A stretch of 64,000 nt of DNA from Phytophthora quininea (taxonomy: Eukaryota > Oomycota > Peronosporomycetes > Peronosporales > Peronosporaceae). The notes below the pieces were generated by a model. That model ran no database searches. It was not told where the DNA came from and saw nothing but the letters and a program-made list of their open reading frames with translations. This document shows, piece after piece, positions 44,260-54,567 of this stretch (positions are counted from its first letter, which is position 1; each line of letters opens with the position of its first letter). Made by a program: the position numbers and the translations under genes. The DNA lies in NCBI GenBank assembly GCA_011947345.1, contig JAAVTG010000162.1:1-64000 (forward strand), given 5' to 3'.

Positions 44260-46418
44260 ATGCAGCTGCTGGAGGCGTGGGCGACGGCGAGGCTGGAGGA
44301 GCTGGGTGTGGACGGTGTGTTCGCGCCCTACATCGTGGGCATGTTGCCGTCGCACGGAGGTGCTGACGAGTCGCTGGAGGACGCCAAGTTCAACATGCAC
44401 CAGGTGCTCATGGGCTGGCTGGCGCCGGAGGACGAGGTAAAGACCTGTAGTAAGGGTCGTATATGCCTATATTAAGCCGTTCCAACACGTTATTAGGAGC
44501 TAACTCACCCCCGTTATTAGGAGCGTGCGCAGGAGTTCGTTGACGAGCTGGCCAAGCTAGCCGACAGCCCCGCGCAGCTGACGGATGCGGCGATGGCACT
44601 GGCAGCACAGAGTAATGGAGAGAAGCAGGACGACATCAGCAACTTGCTGCAGGACGAGGAGCTTAAGGCGTCGGCACCCACTTTTGTGCCGCGCAAGTTC
44701 CTGTCGCCCGTTGTGGCCGAGTTCCACCCCACGGGCAGTCCCGACGCAGATTTTGCAGGCTACGAGCAGGTGACGCCACTGCCTTTGCAAAGCGACATCT
44801 ATGAAGAGGACGGAGAGGACGAAGACCAGGAACAGGAAGTCGAGCAGCAGCAGCAGGAGGAGGAAGGCGACAGCGCTGCACTGCAGACAGAGGACAGCTT
44901 CTTCTGGTCCGTGGCCTACGAGGTAGAGTGCGGTTCTGCGTTGCTCGGAGGCGGTGGCTGAAAGCTTTTGGGTTGTTTGCTGCCTTTGTGAGTTAGCTGG
45001 TGAGTCACTTGCAACTCAAGTTCCCGGACATTGATCCGAACCGACTGTGCGACTTGCTGCGGCTCGTGGGGCTGGATGTGGACAAAGCGCACGCGGTGCT
45101 CAAGGCGACGATCGAACGGGAGTCGATTGGACCGGGACAGGTGTGCAGACACTACTTGCAGGGAGAGTGCCGTCGCGCGGACTGTATGGTGCGTGTTAGC
45201 GTTGCCATGCAGAGTTGAGAGATGAGAGGGAAGAGTTCTGGACGCTCACTAGCTCCCGATTCTCTTGTTGCTGCTCACATTGGGCGTGGCTGTGGCTGTA
45301 GTTTCTCCACGACACGGACAAGATCACGTGCCGCTTCTGGCTGCGTGGCACCTGCCTGCAGGCTGAGCACTGCGTGTTCGCCCACGACTTCTGCGAATAC
45401 TACTCAATGGATGACAATACGCTGGCCCAGCGCGACTACGACAGCGAGGACGAGATGGAGCAGAACAGCGCACCGTTGGATTTCCAAGCCGATGACATGT
45501 TCCCAACACTACAGAGCGCTGCAGCAGGAGCAGCTGCGCCACCCCGCCGCCATTACCACAAGGAAGCGGCAGTCCATTGCTGACACCAACCACTGCCATG
45601 TACCCGCCAACGGATGATGCAGTCGCTAATCTAACGATGAATTTCGCTCGTGCTGTCGCGCTGCAACCAGCTCCTGCCACTGCTCACCCTCCGTTTGGCA
45701 TCAACGGCTACGGCTTGGATTCGTCACGGCGGCCGACTCCGCCGCCGCTTCCTTCGACGCACCGTCCTTTGTATCACAAAGCAGGAGGCATCGATGGCTT
45801 TGGGCCGAAGTGGGTCTCCACAGGCGAGAGTGTTTCAACACAGTACCTGGAGCTGCGCGAGCAAGCTTACCAGATGGCGTGCGCTCGGAATAAATGCTTC
45901 ATGGGCGCAACACAAGCATACCGCAAGTACGAAGCGCTGTTGAGCGGGGCGAGACTGGTCTTATTGGCAATTGCGTCACTTATGAATGTTGTCGTGGTGT
46001 GATGTTTGTTTTTTTTCGTGTTTTTAGTGGCAATAAAGCGCTGGCGAAGGGATTGTCGAAGCAAGGGCACGAGTACAATGCCAAGATGAAGAATTTCCAC
46101 TTCTTGGCGGCGTCGGAGATTTTCGAAGCCCGTAACCCTGCGAATCAATTGTACATGGATCATATGATGGATCTGCACGGGCTGCATGTGGCCGAGGCCG
46201 TCGAGTTCCTCACACAAATGCTGCCCAAGCTTGCAGATGAAGGCGTGGACAGCATTTACCTGGTGACAGGATCGGGGCACCACTCGAAAGGCCCCGACGG
46301 AAATGCACGGCTTCTTCCGGCAGTCGAACGCTTCCTGGCTGGTGAGGGCTACCAATACCAACCTGTTGCAGACGGCTCTGGCTTTGTGGGGATGCTGCTT
46401 GTGGACTTGCGGTGGTAG
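44260..46418 (+). CDS. CUE-, CCCH- and Smr-domain RNA-binding protein, five exons
   Basis: Exons 44260-44436, 44521-44922, 44997-45188, 45302-45926 and 46028-46418 join in phase. Order of parts: an N-terminal helical segment (MQLLEAWATARLEELGV), a PAM2-like motif (ASAPTFVPRKF; binds poly(A)-binding protein), an acidic EEDGEDEDQ linker, a CUE-like helix bundle (FPDIDPNRLCDLLRLVGLDV; ubiquitin binding), and two CCCH fingers. These are followed by DUF1771 (ELREQAYQMACARNKCF...SKQGHEYNAKM) and a C-terminal Smr domain (DLHGLHVAEAVEFL, YLVTGSGHHSKG). Such proteins act in RNA decay or ribosome quality control; Smr domains can cleave RNA. The first finger's last His lies past the exon 3-4 splice. One slip near 45,575 fits a missing C. 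Confidence 0.88.
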
Positions 46419-46598
46419 TAAGTTGTAACAAGTGCAAAAGAAAACAAAAATGTGACGAAAGGGCCGAGTGTTCATCATGTCCGTCTGGAAGAAACACACT
46501 CGTCAATTGTCTGCGCATAGCTGGTGTATTTTACTGCAGCTGAAGTATCATCAAGTTCTTCTTCATCCTCCCAGTTGCAGCCCCACTTTTTTTTTGAT

Positions 46599-47457
46599 TT
46601 AGTAGCCGCGCTCGTAGTCGTGCATCTCCTTGACGTCCTGGTGGACGACGTGCTTGAATCCTTCGGGTTTGAAGATGAACACGTTGCAGAAGCCGCCACT
46701 GTAGGCGTCGCGGTGGGTGGCGTGGTAGATGGCTCTCTTGCCGAGCTCCACCGCTTCGTCGTCCGTCAGATCCCAGCGCCAGTTGGTGTCCAGCACGCCG
46801 TAGGCGTACGTGGAGCCCGAGCCGACGCTGAACTTGGGAATGTCCTTGCTGGCAGGGATGCGCGAGCCCTCGTCGTCCACGTAGTAGAGCACGGGCTTGC
46901 CGTTGTCGTAGCCCATCATCATCATGCCGAGCGACATGCCGTAGCGCTTGTAGTAGTTGCACGTGTTGGCGATGAGCTTGGAGGCCGCGCGTACCGAGAT
47001 GCGGTGGCGGTTGCGCAGCTCGTACATGCGGCACTGCACAGCCAGGTTGCGCTGCCAGAACTGGCAGTCGGCGGCGCCTCCGGCCAGCGTGGCCAGGATG
47101 TAGTCGTTGATGGGGTTGACCTTCTTGACCTGCTGGGACGCGATGAACGGGCCCATGGTGGAGCGCGAGTCCACGGCCACGACAATGCCCCGTTGTAGAT
47201 GAAGGCCAGCGTGGTGGTGCCCTTGGCGAACTTGAGCAACTGCTCGTTGTCGTCCGTGTACGCCACCTTGAAATGCTCGCGGGAGTAGGCGGCCGGGTCG
47301 GCCACGGGGGCAGCAGGAAGCTCGCGGAGGGGGCCGCGTCCATGCGCAGCGAGTCCGACGGCGCCAGGTGCATGTCCGGCATGGCGCCGCCGTAGCTGAG
47401 TGAGCTGCTGCGGCTGCCGGCACGCAGGAAGTCGAGGTTCACCACAGGCGCGCTCAT
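46599..47457 (-). CDS. PSMB5: 20S proteasome subunit beta type-5, two one-base breaks
   Basis: Chymotrypsin-like catalytic subunit of the 20S core. The propeptide begins MSAPVVNLDFLRAGSRSSSL; the mature N-terminal threonine is the T after FAKG in FAKGTTTLAF. Conserved landmarks follow: VAVDSRSTMG, K in QVKKVNPINDYILAT, AGGAADCQFW, ISVRAASKLIANTCNYYK, GYDNGKPVLYYVDDEG, FSVGSGSTYAYGVLD and GKRAIYHATHRDAYSGG. The frame slips twice: near 47,313 (five C where six are needed) and near 47,195 (four G where five are needed). An essential, single-copy gene cannot plausibly be dead twice, so these two breaks are the best internal evidence that one-base deletions here are sequence errors. Convergent with the Smr gene. 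Confidence 0.95.
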
Positions 47458-47590
47458 GTTCGCTTTAAAGATCTTGAAAAGGGGGATAATGCTACTACTA
47501 TTGCGAAAGTTGCAATAAGAAACTCAAGTTATCGGTTAAGTTTGTTATGTACTTACTCGAGAGGGGCGTTTATTCTGAGCCAGGGCGGGC

Positions 47591-47821
47591 TTGGTAGACG
47601 TCAGGGCCGTCTGGACGAGGCTTCTGCCGCTGACGGCTGAGGACACAGCCGACCGCGCCTGGATTTGCGGGCAGCAGCGAGCGCCGGACCTGCTCCAGCG
47701 CTTACGAGACGCGGTTCACCGGCGGGAGCAGATCGTAAGCAGCGACGCCGCATCGCAACTTGACCAACGCAAGAAAAACGGCGTGGAGCTGGCTTATGAC
47801 GAATGGGGACAATTTGGCTAG
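47591..47821 (+). CDS. Small open frame of unknown function (possible last exon)
   Basis: The reading frame to the stop at 47819-47821 has coding-like composition (LLPLTAEDTADRAWICGQQR ... LRDAVHRREQIV ... ELAYDEWGQFG) but no in-frame ATG, so it would be a last exon or a decayed gene. An acceptor-like CGTCAG lies at about 47,599-47,604. It is divergent from the proteasome gene. I do not recognise it. Confidence 0.3.
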   Translation: MVDVRAVWTRLLPLTAEDTADRAWICGQQRAPDLLQRLRDAVHRREQIVSSDAASQLDQRKKNGVELAYDEWGQFG

Positions 47822-47872
47822 ATTATTATAACTTAATGGCGCGCACTGGCCGAGGTGGTCAAAAGGGCAGAG

Positions 47873-48736
47873 CTACATCTGCAGGTGCTCGATGTGGAAC
47901 TGGATCATGTCGTCGAGCACGCTGACGGGCTGTCGGCTGGCGTCCGCCATCGGCTCCTCGCTCTCAACCTGCTCCTCTTGCACCGTGTCTAGTTGCTCGT
48001 CCTCGGAATCCACTGCCTCGTCCAGAATTGACATGAGCGCATCCAGCTGGTCCGGGTCCAGCGCCGAGCCAAACGAGCTCACGCCGCTGGCCACCGCAGC
48101 AGCTCCGGGCATGGGCGAGCCCACTGGGGTGTCGCACGAGCTCGGTGCCGGGCTCAGAGCGCCCGAGTCGCAGACCGAGACGCTGGAGGCCGGCGACATG
48201 GAGCCGAACGGGGTCGTCCGGGCGGTTAGCGCGTCGTCCGGTGCTGTGGGGCTGTCGTAGTGCTCGGAGTTCTGCGAGGGCCTCAACGTGGCCGCCAACA
48301 GCTTGATCTTCCGGGTGTCCAGGTCCGGGTGGTGGCCCTTGATGTGACGGTTCAAGTTGCCGGCGGTGCTGAAGGTCTTGCCGCAGCCCGGCGACGGACA
48401 CACGTGCACGGGGCTCCCGAGGTGGAACTTCATGTGCTTGGACAGCTTGTTCTCGCTGCGGAACGTGCAGATGCAGCCCTGCACGGGGCACTCGAGCGGC
48501 TTGATGGGGCCGTGCAGCCGCTTGTGGCGCGACAGGTTGCCGGGCGTGCTGAAGCGGCGGCCGCAAGTGCGCACGGGGCAGATGTGGCGCTTCTCGCCCG
48601 CGTGGATCTGGAGGTGCTCGGCCAGCGTGAAGCTGTCGGTGAACGACTCGTCGCAGTAGGGCACGGAGCAGCGGTAGAGCACCTGCTTGGGCAGCGCCGG
48701 CGAGTTGGCTGCGAGCACCATTGCCATCACAATCAA
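47873..48736 (-). CDS. C2H2 zinc-finger transcription factor, four fingers
   Basis: 287 residues, uninterrupted. Four TFIIIA-type fingers lie in the first half: YRCSVPYCDESFTDSFTLAEH, HICPVRTCGRRFSTPGNLSRH, LECPVQGCICTFRSENKLSK and HVCPSPGCGKTFSTAGNLNR, each C-x4-C...H-x3/4-H. The second half is Ser/Pro-rich then acidic (LDEAVDSEDEQLDTVQEEQVESEE), typical of an activation region. The start has three nearby Met (MIVMAM), so the exact one is uncertain. It is paralogous to the factor at 51247-51957: same finger type, same finger-4 sequence (FS[ST][TA]GNLNRH), and an LDALxxxLD motif in both tails. Nuclear regulator of unknown targets. Confidence 0.92.
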   Translation of the reverse strand: MIVMAMVLAANSPALPKQVLYRCSVPYCDESFTDSFTLAEHLQIHAGEKRHICPVRTCGRRFSTPGNLSRHKRLHGPIKPLECPVQGCICTFRSENKLSKHMKFHLGSPVHVCPSPGCGKTFSTAGNLNRHIKGHHPDLDTRKIKLLAATLRPSQNSEHYDSPTAPDDALTARTTPFGSMSPASSVSVCDSGALSPAPSSCDTPVGSPMPGAAAVASGVSSFGSALDPDQLDALMSILDEAVDSEDEQLDTVQEEQVESEEPMADASRQPVSVLDDMIQFHIEHLQM

Positions 48737-50560
48737 TAGAGCAGGGGGCTGTTGACGCTACGCGGCGAGTTCGGGAGTGACTGCATCGCCCAATGCGCTG
48801 TGGCGGACGCTGAGATGGGGCGCACGCTGGAAAGTCTCAGAAAACGGCCAGTCGGTCCCTCCCAACTTCCAGCTGGTGCTGCATAGGGCGGCAGGAGCGG
48901 CGAGTGATGTGATGAACACGGCCTGGAAGGTGGTGGTGGTCGTGCACGAGCTCCAGTCTAGCATGGGCTTTGACGGCTCACACGAGCGGTTGCCTTGGCG
49001 AGCGGTGTTCTGCGAAGGACGTTTGGACTGTCCGAAGACAGCAACTACAACTACACTGCACTACACACAGCTTCTACCCACGTATTGTAGCTACAGCTAG
49101 GGAGACCGCGTGCGGGGCAAAGAGCTGGGCCTCGGTTCCCGCGCGGGGACATCAAGCCTTCCGCTACCATTGCTCACCGCAGACTAGCGCTGCACGATCG
49201 CATCGGGTCGTTTCTCCGCGTAGGACACCCGTAGACGTTGGGAAAAGGTAGCGGCCAAATCGGTGCTGTGGTCTGGAAGCTCTGCCCGCCGCGGGCAAAA
49301 GGCAACCTGGGGCTGCCCGTTCTCAGGAGTGAGCCGGGCGGGCGGCAGGATTCGGTGTTCGTCACTTGGCGCGATTTTCAGACGATGGCCGTGCGATCCG
49401 CTTGGACCAAGTTTTCCATTGTGGCAACCGCTTTCGAGGCCTGTCGTTTGAGTCCTACATCTTGCTGCCACAGAGCGAGGGTAAGTGGCGAGCAGGCGAT
49501 CGCCAACCAGACTGGTGTTGAATACATCATGGCAGTGCCCGCCTCTTGAGGCCTGTCTCACAGATCTGACTACACAATAACGCATGTGCGAGTCGCTACT
49601 TGACACTGTTTTAGCGCGACGTGTGACTGCGGATGGCCACAAGACGGACACGAACGGCGGGGCAACTTCCCTGGCGATGGCGAGAAAGCCCCCAAAGGTG
49701 GCGGTAGTCGCCATTTGCACAGACTGCCGCTGAGCCGGGCTCTTGGCTTGGTTTGGAAACTGAAGCTGTCGCGCGTTGTGCCTGTACCCCGTGTTGAAGT
49801 CCTGCGCGAAAGGACGACGCTGCTTGAGCGACGCCCGCCTCAGCCTGGAGGTTGCACTCCACCACGGCATCGCCTTTTGTCTTCACGCTACAGCGAGCAG
49901 ATCACCGTTCCAGCCACAAATCAAGCAGCAGATCACCAATGACAGACAGATCATAGAGTCTCGGTAATCAACAAAGCCTGCATGACCTTCGGCAATGCCA
50001 ACGCAGCGCATTTAACTCGACTCGACTCCTCAAGTGGCAACGATTCCCGGGTTTACGGCAAAGCACATCGCAGTGGTGTGTGTGGTGCGTTTGCAGTTAA
50101 GCATTGCAAGCAAGATATTGCGATGTTGTATGAATGCTTTGTGGAGGCCCCGACAAAAGCGGCAGGATGTTTTTCGGCGTAAAGCGTCTTTGGAAGACCC
50201 CTGCTCGTTTGGACGCTTGCACTCTCACTTGTCCGGTCTTGTCTTCCCATCGTCGATGCCAGGGTTTCTCCTATCGAGAATGACACACCAGCGAGCGATG
50301 TCGAGGAATACAAGCTACTGTAAACTGATAATGGTGGTGAGAAGCGCAGTTATGAATTTGGGGTGCTCTACGCGATTGCTGGACGGTAATTGCGTGCTGC
50401 GTTCATCACTCTGCTTGTTCCTGGCTCGAGTCCTACGGACGCCTCGCCAAGTAGTTTCCTTTGGTTAAGGCTGCTGCAGTTAGCAGCAGCGTGTTGCCGT
50501 TGCGTGCAATGATGTGGAATTTTCCATTTGACGCAATCTTTCAACTACACGTACGCGATC
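48737..50560. other. Intergenic, no gene recognised
   Basis: 1.8 kb. The longest frame (minus, 49870-49184, 228 codons) has an arginine-rich, motif-free composition and looks like chance. Promoter of the C2H2 gene lies at the left. Confidence 0.4.
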
Positions 50561-51134
50561 ATGAGCTCCTCGGTGGCCGCCAGCGTTCTGGCGCTCGTGG
50601 TTCGCGAGGTGAAGCAGCGCGGCGACGGACACTTTAGCGACGCGCACGGCGAGCTGTTGGCGTCGCTTCCCGCCGAAGATCTGGTGCTGCTGCAGTCCGC
50701 CAGCGAGTTGGTGGCGCGTCGCGTGGTGACCAAAGTGGTGGCAACGCCGTCCCAGCGCAGTTTCTACCGGGTGTTCTCGCTCAACCGCTACCGAAGCCGA
50801 GACGAGTCGCTGGACAGCGTGTCGCAGCCGTTCGACGCCTCCATGGTGAGCGGCGGAGGCCCCAACTACTACAACTGCTTCAGCCACTACTGCACGTGCG
50901 CTGCGTTCCACGAGACGACAGTGCTGACCAACCCCACAGCAATGGTAGAGCGGTAGTGCAAAGAGTAGAGCGGGTAGAATGATGACTCATGTCTAGTGCT
51001 TTTTATGGTAGTGCAAGCACATGGTGGCGAGGCAGCTAGCGGACGCCACGGGGCAATTCGAGACGATGCAGGTGGAGGACGCCCACTTCGCGCAGATGCT
51101 CTGCCCGCCAACGTCCAGCGCGAGCGAAGGTTAG
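50561..51134 (+). CDS. SWIM-finger Shu-complex protein (Sws1/ZSWIM7-like), two exons
   Basis: Sws1/ZSWIM7 proteins pair with Rad51 paralogs and promote homologous recombination. Exon 1 is 50561-50944 and exon 2 51012-51134, joined by a 67-bp GT...AG intron; 168 residues against 140 in human ZSWIM7. The SWIM finger is CTCAAFHE...AMCKHMVA: CxC in exon 1, CxH created at the splice (exon 1 ends at ATG, exon 2 begins TGCAAGCAC). Without splicing the frame stops a few codons later and the finger is lost, which supports the intron. The N-terminus is helical (VAASVLALVVREVKQRG). The start at 50561 was preferred to an upstream non-ATG. No indels. It lies between the two paralogous C2H2 genes. Confidence 0.85.
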
Positions 51135-51246
51135 GCTCGAGACCAACACAGCAACAACGTCGTGAGAGAAATACCGGTTTATAAATCATTCAATGCAGTG
51201 GGGACGTCCTCGAGGACGTATTCAGAGAGCCCCGATACGGGCTAGC

Positions 51247-51957
51247 TTACACCGTGGCCTGATCAGCCTTGCCGCTCATCGGCTCGTCGTCCAGCAGGCA
51301 CGAGAGCGCGTCCAGCAGCTCCTGGTCCGACACCAGCGGCATGCCGATGTCCAGAGGCACGTTGCCGAAACCATCGTCGCCCAGCGCGATTGGCTCGAAG
51401 CTGTCTGCCTGCCAAGCGTACAGCTCGTTGGCGTCAACGTCCACGCCCGTGGGGGACATGTCGTGCACGGCGTCACGCGCGAGCGGGTGGCCGAACTTGA
51501 TGTGCTGGTTGCGCATGTGGCGGTTCAAGTTGCCCGTGGAGCTGAAGGTCTTATTGCAGTTGGCAAACTTGCAGCGGCGAGTCGGTGTACCGATGTGCAC
51601 GCGCACATGGCGCTGCAGCTTGTGCGCCGTGGTGAACGTCTTGTTGCACCCCGGAACGGGGCACCGCAGCGGCTGCAGCTCCTCGCCGTGCAGACGGCGG
51701 TGGCGGGCCAAGTTGCTGGTGGTGGTGAACCGCTTGCCGCAGCCCCTGGCCGGACACGCGTAGGCCTTCTCGCCCGTGTGGGTGGCCAGGTGCTCCTGCA
51801 GCGCGTATCGCCGCGTGAATTTGCGCGGACACTCGCCGCACTGGAAGGAGAAGAGCGTGGTCAGCGTCTTGCTCGAGGGCAGCGTGAGCGGCGTGAGCAC
51901 CTCGGACGCGAAGCGCGGCGTCATGGTCGAGGCGGACTGGTACACGGAGGTCGACAT
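51247..51957 (-). CDS. C2H2 zinc-finger transcription factor, four fingers (paralog)
   Basis: 236 residues, uninterrupted. Fingers: FQCGECPRKFTRRYALQEH (C-x2-C), YACPARGCGKRFTTTSNLAR, LRCPVPGCNKTFTTAHKLQR and RRCKFANCNKTFSSTGNLNR. The tail is acidic and hydrophobic (LPLVSDQELLDALSCLLDDE-like), resembling an activation domain. It shares finger order and tail motif with the gene at 47873-48736 and is on the same strand, with only the Sws1-like gene between them, so the two probably arose by local duplication. Targets unknown. Confidence 0.92.
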   Translation of the reverse strand: MSTSVYQSASTMTPRFASEVLTPLTLPSSKTLTTLFSFQCGECPRKFTRRYALQEHLATHTGEKAYACPARGCGKRFTTTSNLARHRRLHGEELQPLRCPVPGCNKTFTTAHKLQRHVRVHIGTPTRRCKFANCNKTFSSTGNLNRHMRNQHIKFGHPLARDAVHDMSPTGVDVDANELYAWQADSFEPIALGDDGFGNVPLDIGMPLVSDQELLDALSCLLDDEPMSGKADQATV

Positions 51958-53015
51958 CCTGTGTGTGGGGCAGGCAGGTGGGGGGTCGCTTGCGGGGTCA
52001 ACGCTAAGTTGGGAAGTGAGCGAGTCGAGGTGTCGAGGCGCTGACAGCGGATACCATCTTTGCGTCCACTACCCGCCCGAAAAATTCGCGTCGTCATCAC
52101 CATCGCTGTCATCGCTTTCGGTGGCCGTTCCAATTTCCGCCCATGGAAAGCGTTTGACTGCTTGGAGCTGCCGGGAAGCCTCGTCCGGGCATTGCCCTCG
52201 GCACGCGGCTGAGACGAGATCGACGCCAGGCTGCGCTTTGGGCTGGGCAAGCGGTGGCGGTGTGCTCCATGCATGGCAAGCATCTATTTAATACCGTCCA
52301 GAACAGACTCGAGCTCGGTGGTGCCGACGCTTGCAGAATATCCAGGCCGAGACTCGTTTTAGCGTCGTCCATGTTTCTTCTGTGTCCCGAGCCAGCATTT
52401 TTGACCGAAAAGCTCTCTAGGGAGCAGCGCACCTGCCTTCAAGACAATGTCAGCATGGGGGCGCTTTAACCACCGCGTCGTCGCGACGGACGCGATTGAC
52501 TTTCCTTCCGCGGCCAGACAGAAGCCGCGGCGCCGTCGAAGCCTGACGGCGCGTTCTGTCCCAGTCACGCAAGGTGATCTGGGCAACAGTGCTGTAGCAC
52601 TCTGCTTTCCATAGGACCCCTCCTCCGACTTGCAGACGTGTAGCCATCCCGAAAGATCCGTAGACTTGGCAAAGCTCGCCTCCGTGTGCATGGCGTGCCG
52701 CTGGCGTGTCGGTCAACAAGCAGGTCGTCAGCACACACGGAAACCCGCGCGCACGCGCGGCAGGAGGTGGATCTCCAGCGTCACGTTGGACTCGACATGT
52801 CAAGGGCATCAGCATGCGGAGCCCGTGGCGAGGCACGCCACGCAGCAACTCGCTGACGTGGTCGCCACTTCAGAAACGGTCATTATACTTTAACCCACGG
52901 CGCGGATCTCTTTTAACATACTTTTTATGCTTGTTTCTTTCTTCCTTCTTCTGCAGCCCCACACACTAGGCACTTCTCCTCTGCCAGGAGGAACTGCGCA
53001 AGCTTCCACTCGCTC
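51958..53015. other. Intergenic, no gene recognised
   Basis: About 1.05 kb with no supported frame. A palindrome-like CCGCGGC..GCCGCGG pair occurs near 52,510-52,535. Confidence 0.35.
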
Positions 53016-53513
53016 CTACTGCTCCGGCTCCGGCTTCTTCTCGGGCGTCTCGATCGTGTAGCAGGCCGCTCCAAGCGTGATCACGCCCGCCGCCGCAAAG
53101 ATGGCGTACGAGTGCAGCGGGCCGTCCTGGTTGTTGATGAACTCGGGCTTGTACGTCCAGACGGTGTGGCGCGCCGCGCAGAGCAGGTGGTAGCTGATGG
53201 GGAAGGCCACGGCGGCCTTGGACACGGGCGCGAAGAACGGGATGACGTCCTGCGCCGCGTGGATCAGCGCCGGCACGTCGGCGCCCACGAAGCCCAGCGC
53301 GCTGCCGCCCACGAAGGCCACGGACATGCCCACGGCCGAGAAGCGGTTGGCGATGGAGCTGATGGCCGTCACGGGGAAGTGGTAGACGGTCACGTGTGGC
53401 GACAGCGGGCGCCCCAGCGCCGCCTGCGTGGCCGAGTAGTTCTCGGTGGTGAGCGCGCGGGCCAGCGTGGGGTCACGGCGCGCGGCCTTCTTGGACGCGA
53501 CCTGGAGACTCAT
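53016..53513 (-). CDS. SDHC: Succinate dehydrogenase cytochrome b560 subunit
   Basis: Membrane anchor of mitochondrial complex II, which passes electrons from succinate to ubiquinone. 165 residues, intact. The basic, Ser/Arg-containing N-terminus (MSLQVASKKAARRDPTLARA) fits a mitochondrial presequence. The signature RPLSPHVTVYHFPVTAISSI followed by NRFSAVG is the ubiquinone-site region (SPH...SI..R). Three hydrophobic helices follow, and the heme-ligand helix reads ISYHLLCAARHTVW. The C-terminus is EKKPEPEQ. It is divergently arranged with another likely mitochondrial gene at 53844. Confidence 0.92.
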   Translation of the reverse strand: MSLQVASKKAARRDPTLARALTTENYSATQAALGRPLSPHVTVYHFPVTAISSIANRFSAVGMSVAFVGGSALGFVGADVPALIHAAQDVIPFFAPVSKAAVAFPISYHLLCAARHTVWTYKPEFINNQDGPLHSYAIFAAAGVITLGAACYTIETPEKKPEPEQ

Positions 53514-53843
53514 GGTGGGCTCTGGGGAAATGCGAGACTGAAGCTGCGACGCAGCGTGCGTGGCGCGGGATGCGAGAACGGATGGTTTAACACCACGCGT
53601 GACTTGGAGTTTGTATAGGAGACCGATGCGAGAATGAATAAACTACCATAACCGATACGGAGCCAAATTCAAGTATAGCCATAGAGAGGTATCCCGGGGT
53701 CCAGACAGCGTTTTGTATGGGGCATTGCGTTTCCGCCGCTATTCGTCGAAACACGGCTCACTTGCGTTTTGTATGCCGCCGCGCGCTGATTGGCCGAAAT
53801 TTGGCCCATTTTGTGCGGCCACCACAGCCCCAGAGACATCGCG
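53514..53843. other. Shared promoter region of two mitochondrial-type genes
   Basis: 330 bp between divergent starts; no coding frame. No clear promoter motif seen. Confidence 0.35.
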
Positions 53844-54285
53844 ATGTTGGCCACGGGACTGCGCCGCGCGACGGCTCTAAGCGCGCTCTGACGCTCGCGC
53901 AGAGCCAGCGCCGCCACGGCGGATCGCTCAGCAAGAACCAGCACGTCGAGGTGGCCGTGCTTGCCCCCATATCTGCAGCAAGGATCGTCCGGTGAACTGA
54001 CCCGCCGTCGTTGTATTATTCGGCCAGAACTGGAACAACTGGAGGGGCGACTCGGAGAAGCGCTTCAAGTTCGACGCGCAGTTCTTCACGTCCGTAGCGG
54101 CCTGGGGCCTCATCCCCTTCGGCATTTGCTACGTCATGGGCGCCGGCGAGCGCGTACGTCTGCTGTCCGTGGTGTTTGAAGCAGTAGGGACTGCATGCTG
54201 ATCTTTTATCGATTGTTTCTGTTGTTATTGCTGACAGCGCGCTCGCGATGCACACAACGGGGTGCCGGAGAACTTCCGCCAGTAA
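53844..54285 (+). CDS. Small probable mitochondrial inner-membrane protein, broken or spliced
   Basis: Begins MLATGLRRATALSAL, a mitochondrial-type presequence, then meets TGA; one base out of phase it continues TLAQSQRRHGGSLSKNQHVEV. A further segment, FGQNWNNWRGDSEKRFKFDA, leads into a hydrophobic helix (FFTSVAAWGLIPFGICYVMG) and GER. After a 54154-54237 intron (GT...AG) comes RARDAHNGVPENFRQ-stop. How the first and second segments join (about 53,950-54,020) is unclear, perhaps a short intron or a lost base. A single membrane span and presequence suggest a small accessory subunit of a respiratory complex, but I do not recognise which. Divergent neighbour of SDHC. Confidence 0.5.
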
Positions 54286-54567
54286 GCAGGAAGAGATGCA
54301 AGTGGCGAGACAAGCCGGCAGATCTGAAAAAGCCTTGAGCTGAGTTGACAGAAAATACGAATGTCTCGCTTTACCGATTAAAACAACCGAGTGGCAGTGC
54401 AGTGGATATTCGTCATTGGTGTCATTGAGGGGATTCCGCACGTGTATCGCCGTGTCTTGGACTCCCGGCAGTAAATCTCTTCGTGCATCATCTTAGCCTT
54501 CAGCTTCAAAGTCGTACTTAGTCGGGTTCGATACAAACAGTTGTCATTTTGAACATTGGCAGGCAAT

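Noticed and set aside
49184..49870. 228-codon minus-strand frame
   Set aside because: Arg/Ser/Pro-rich without motif or codon signal, and overlapping open frames on the other strand; reads as chance in GC-rich DNA.
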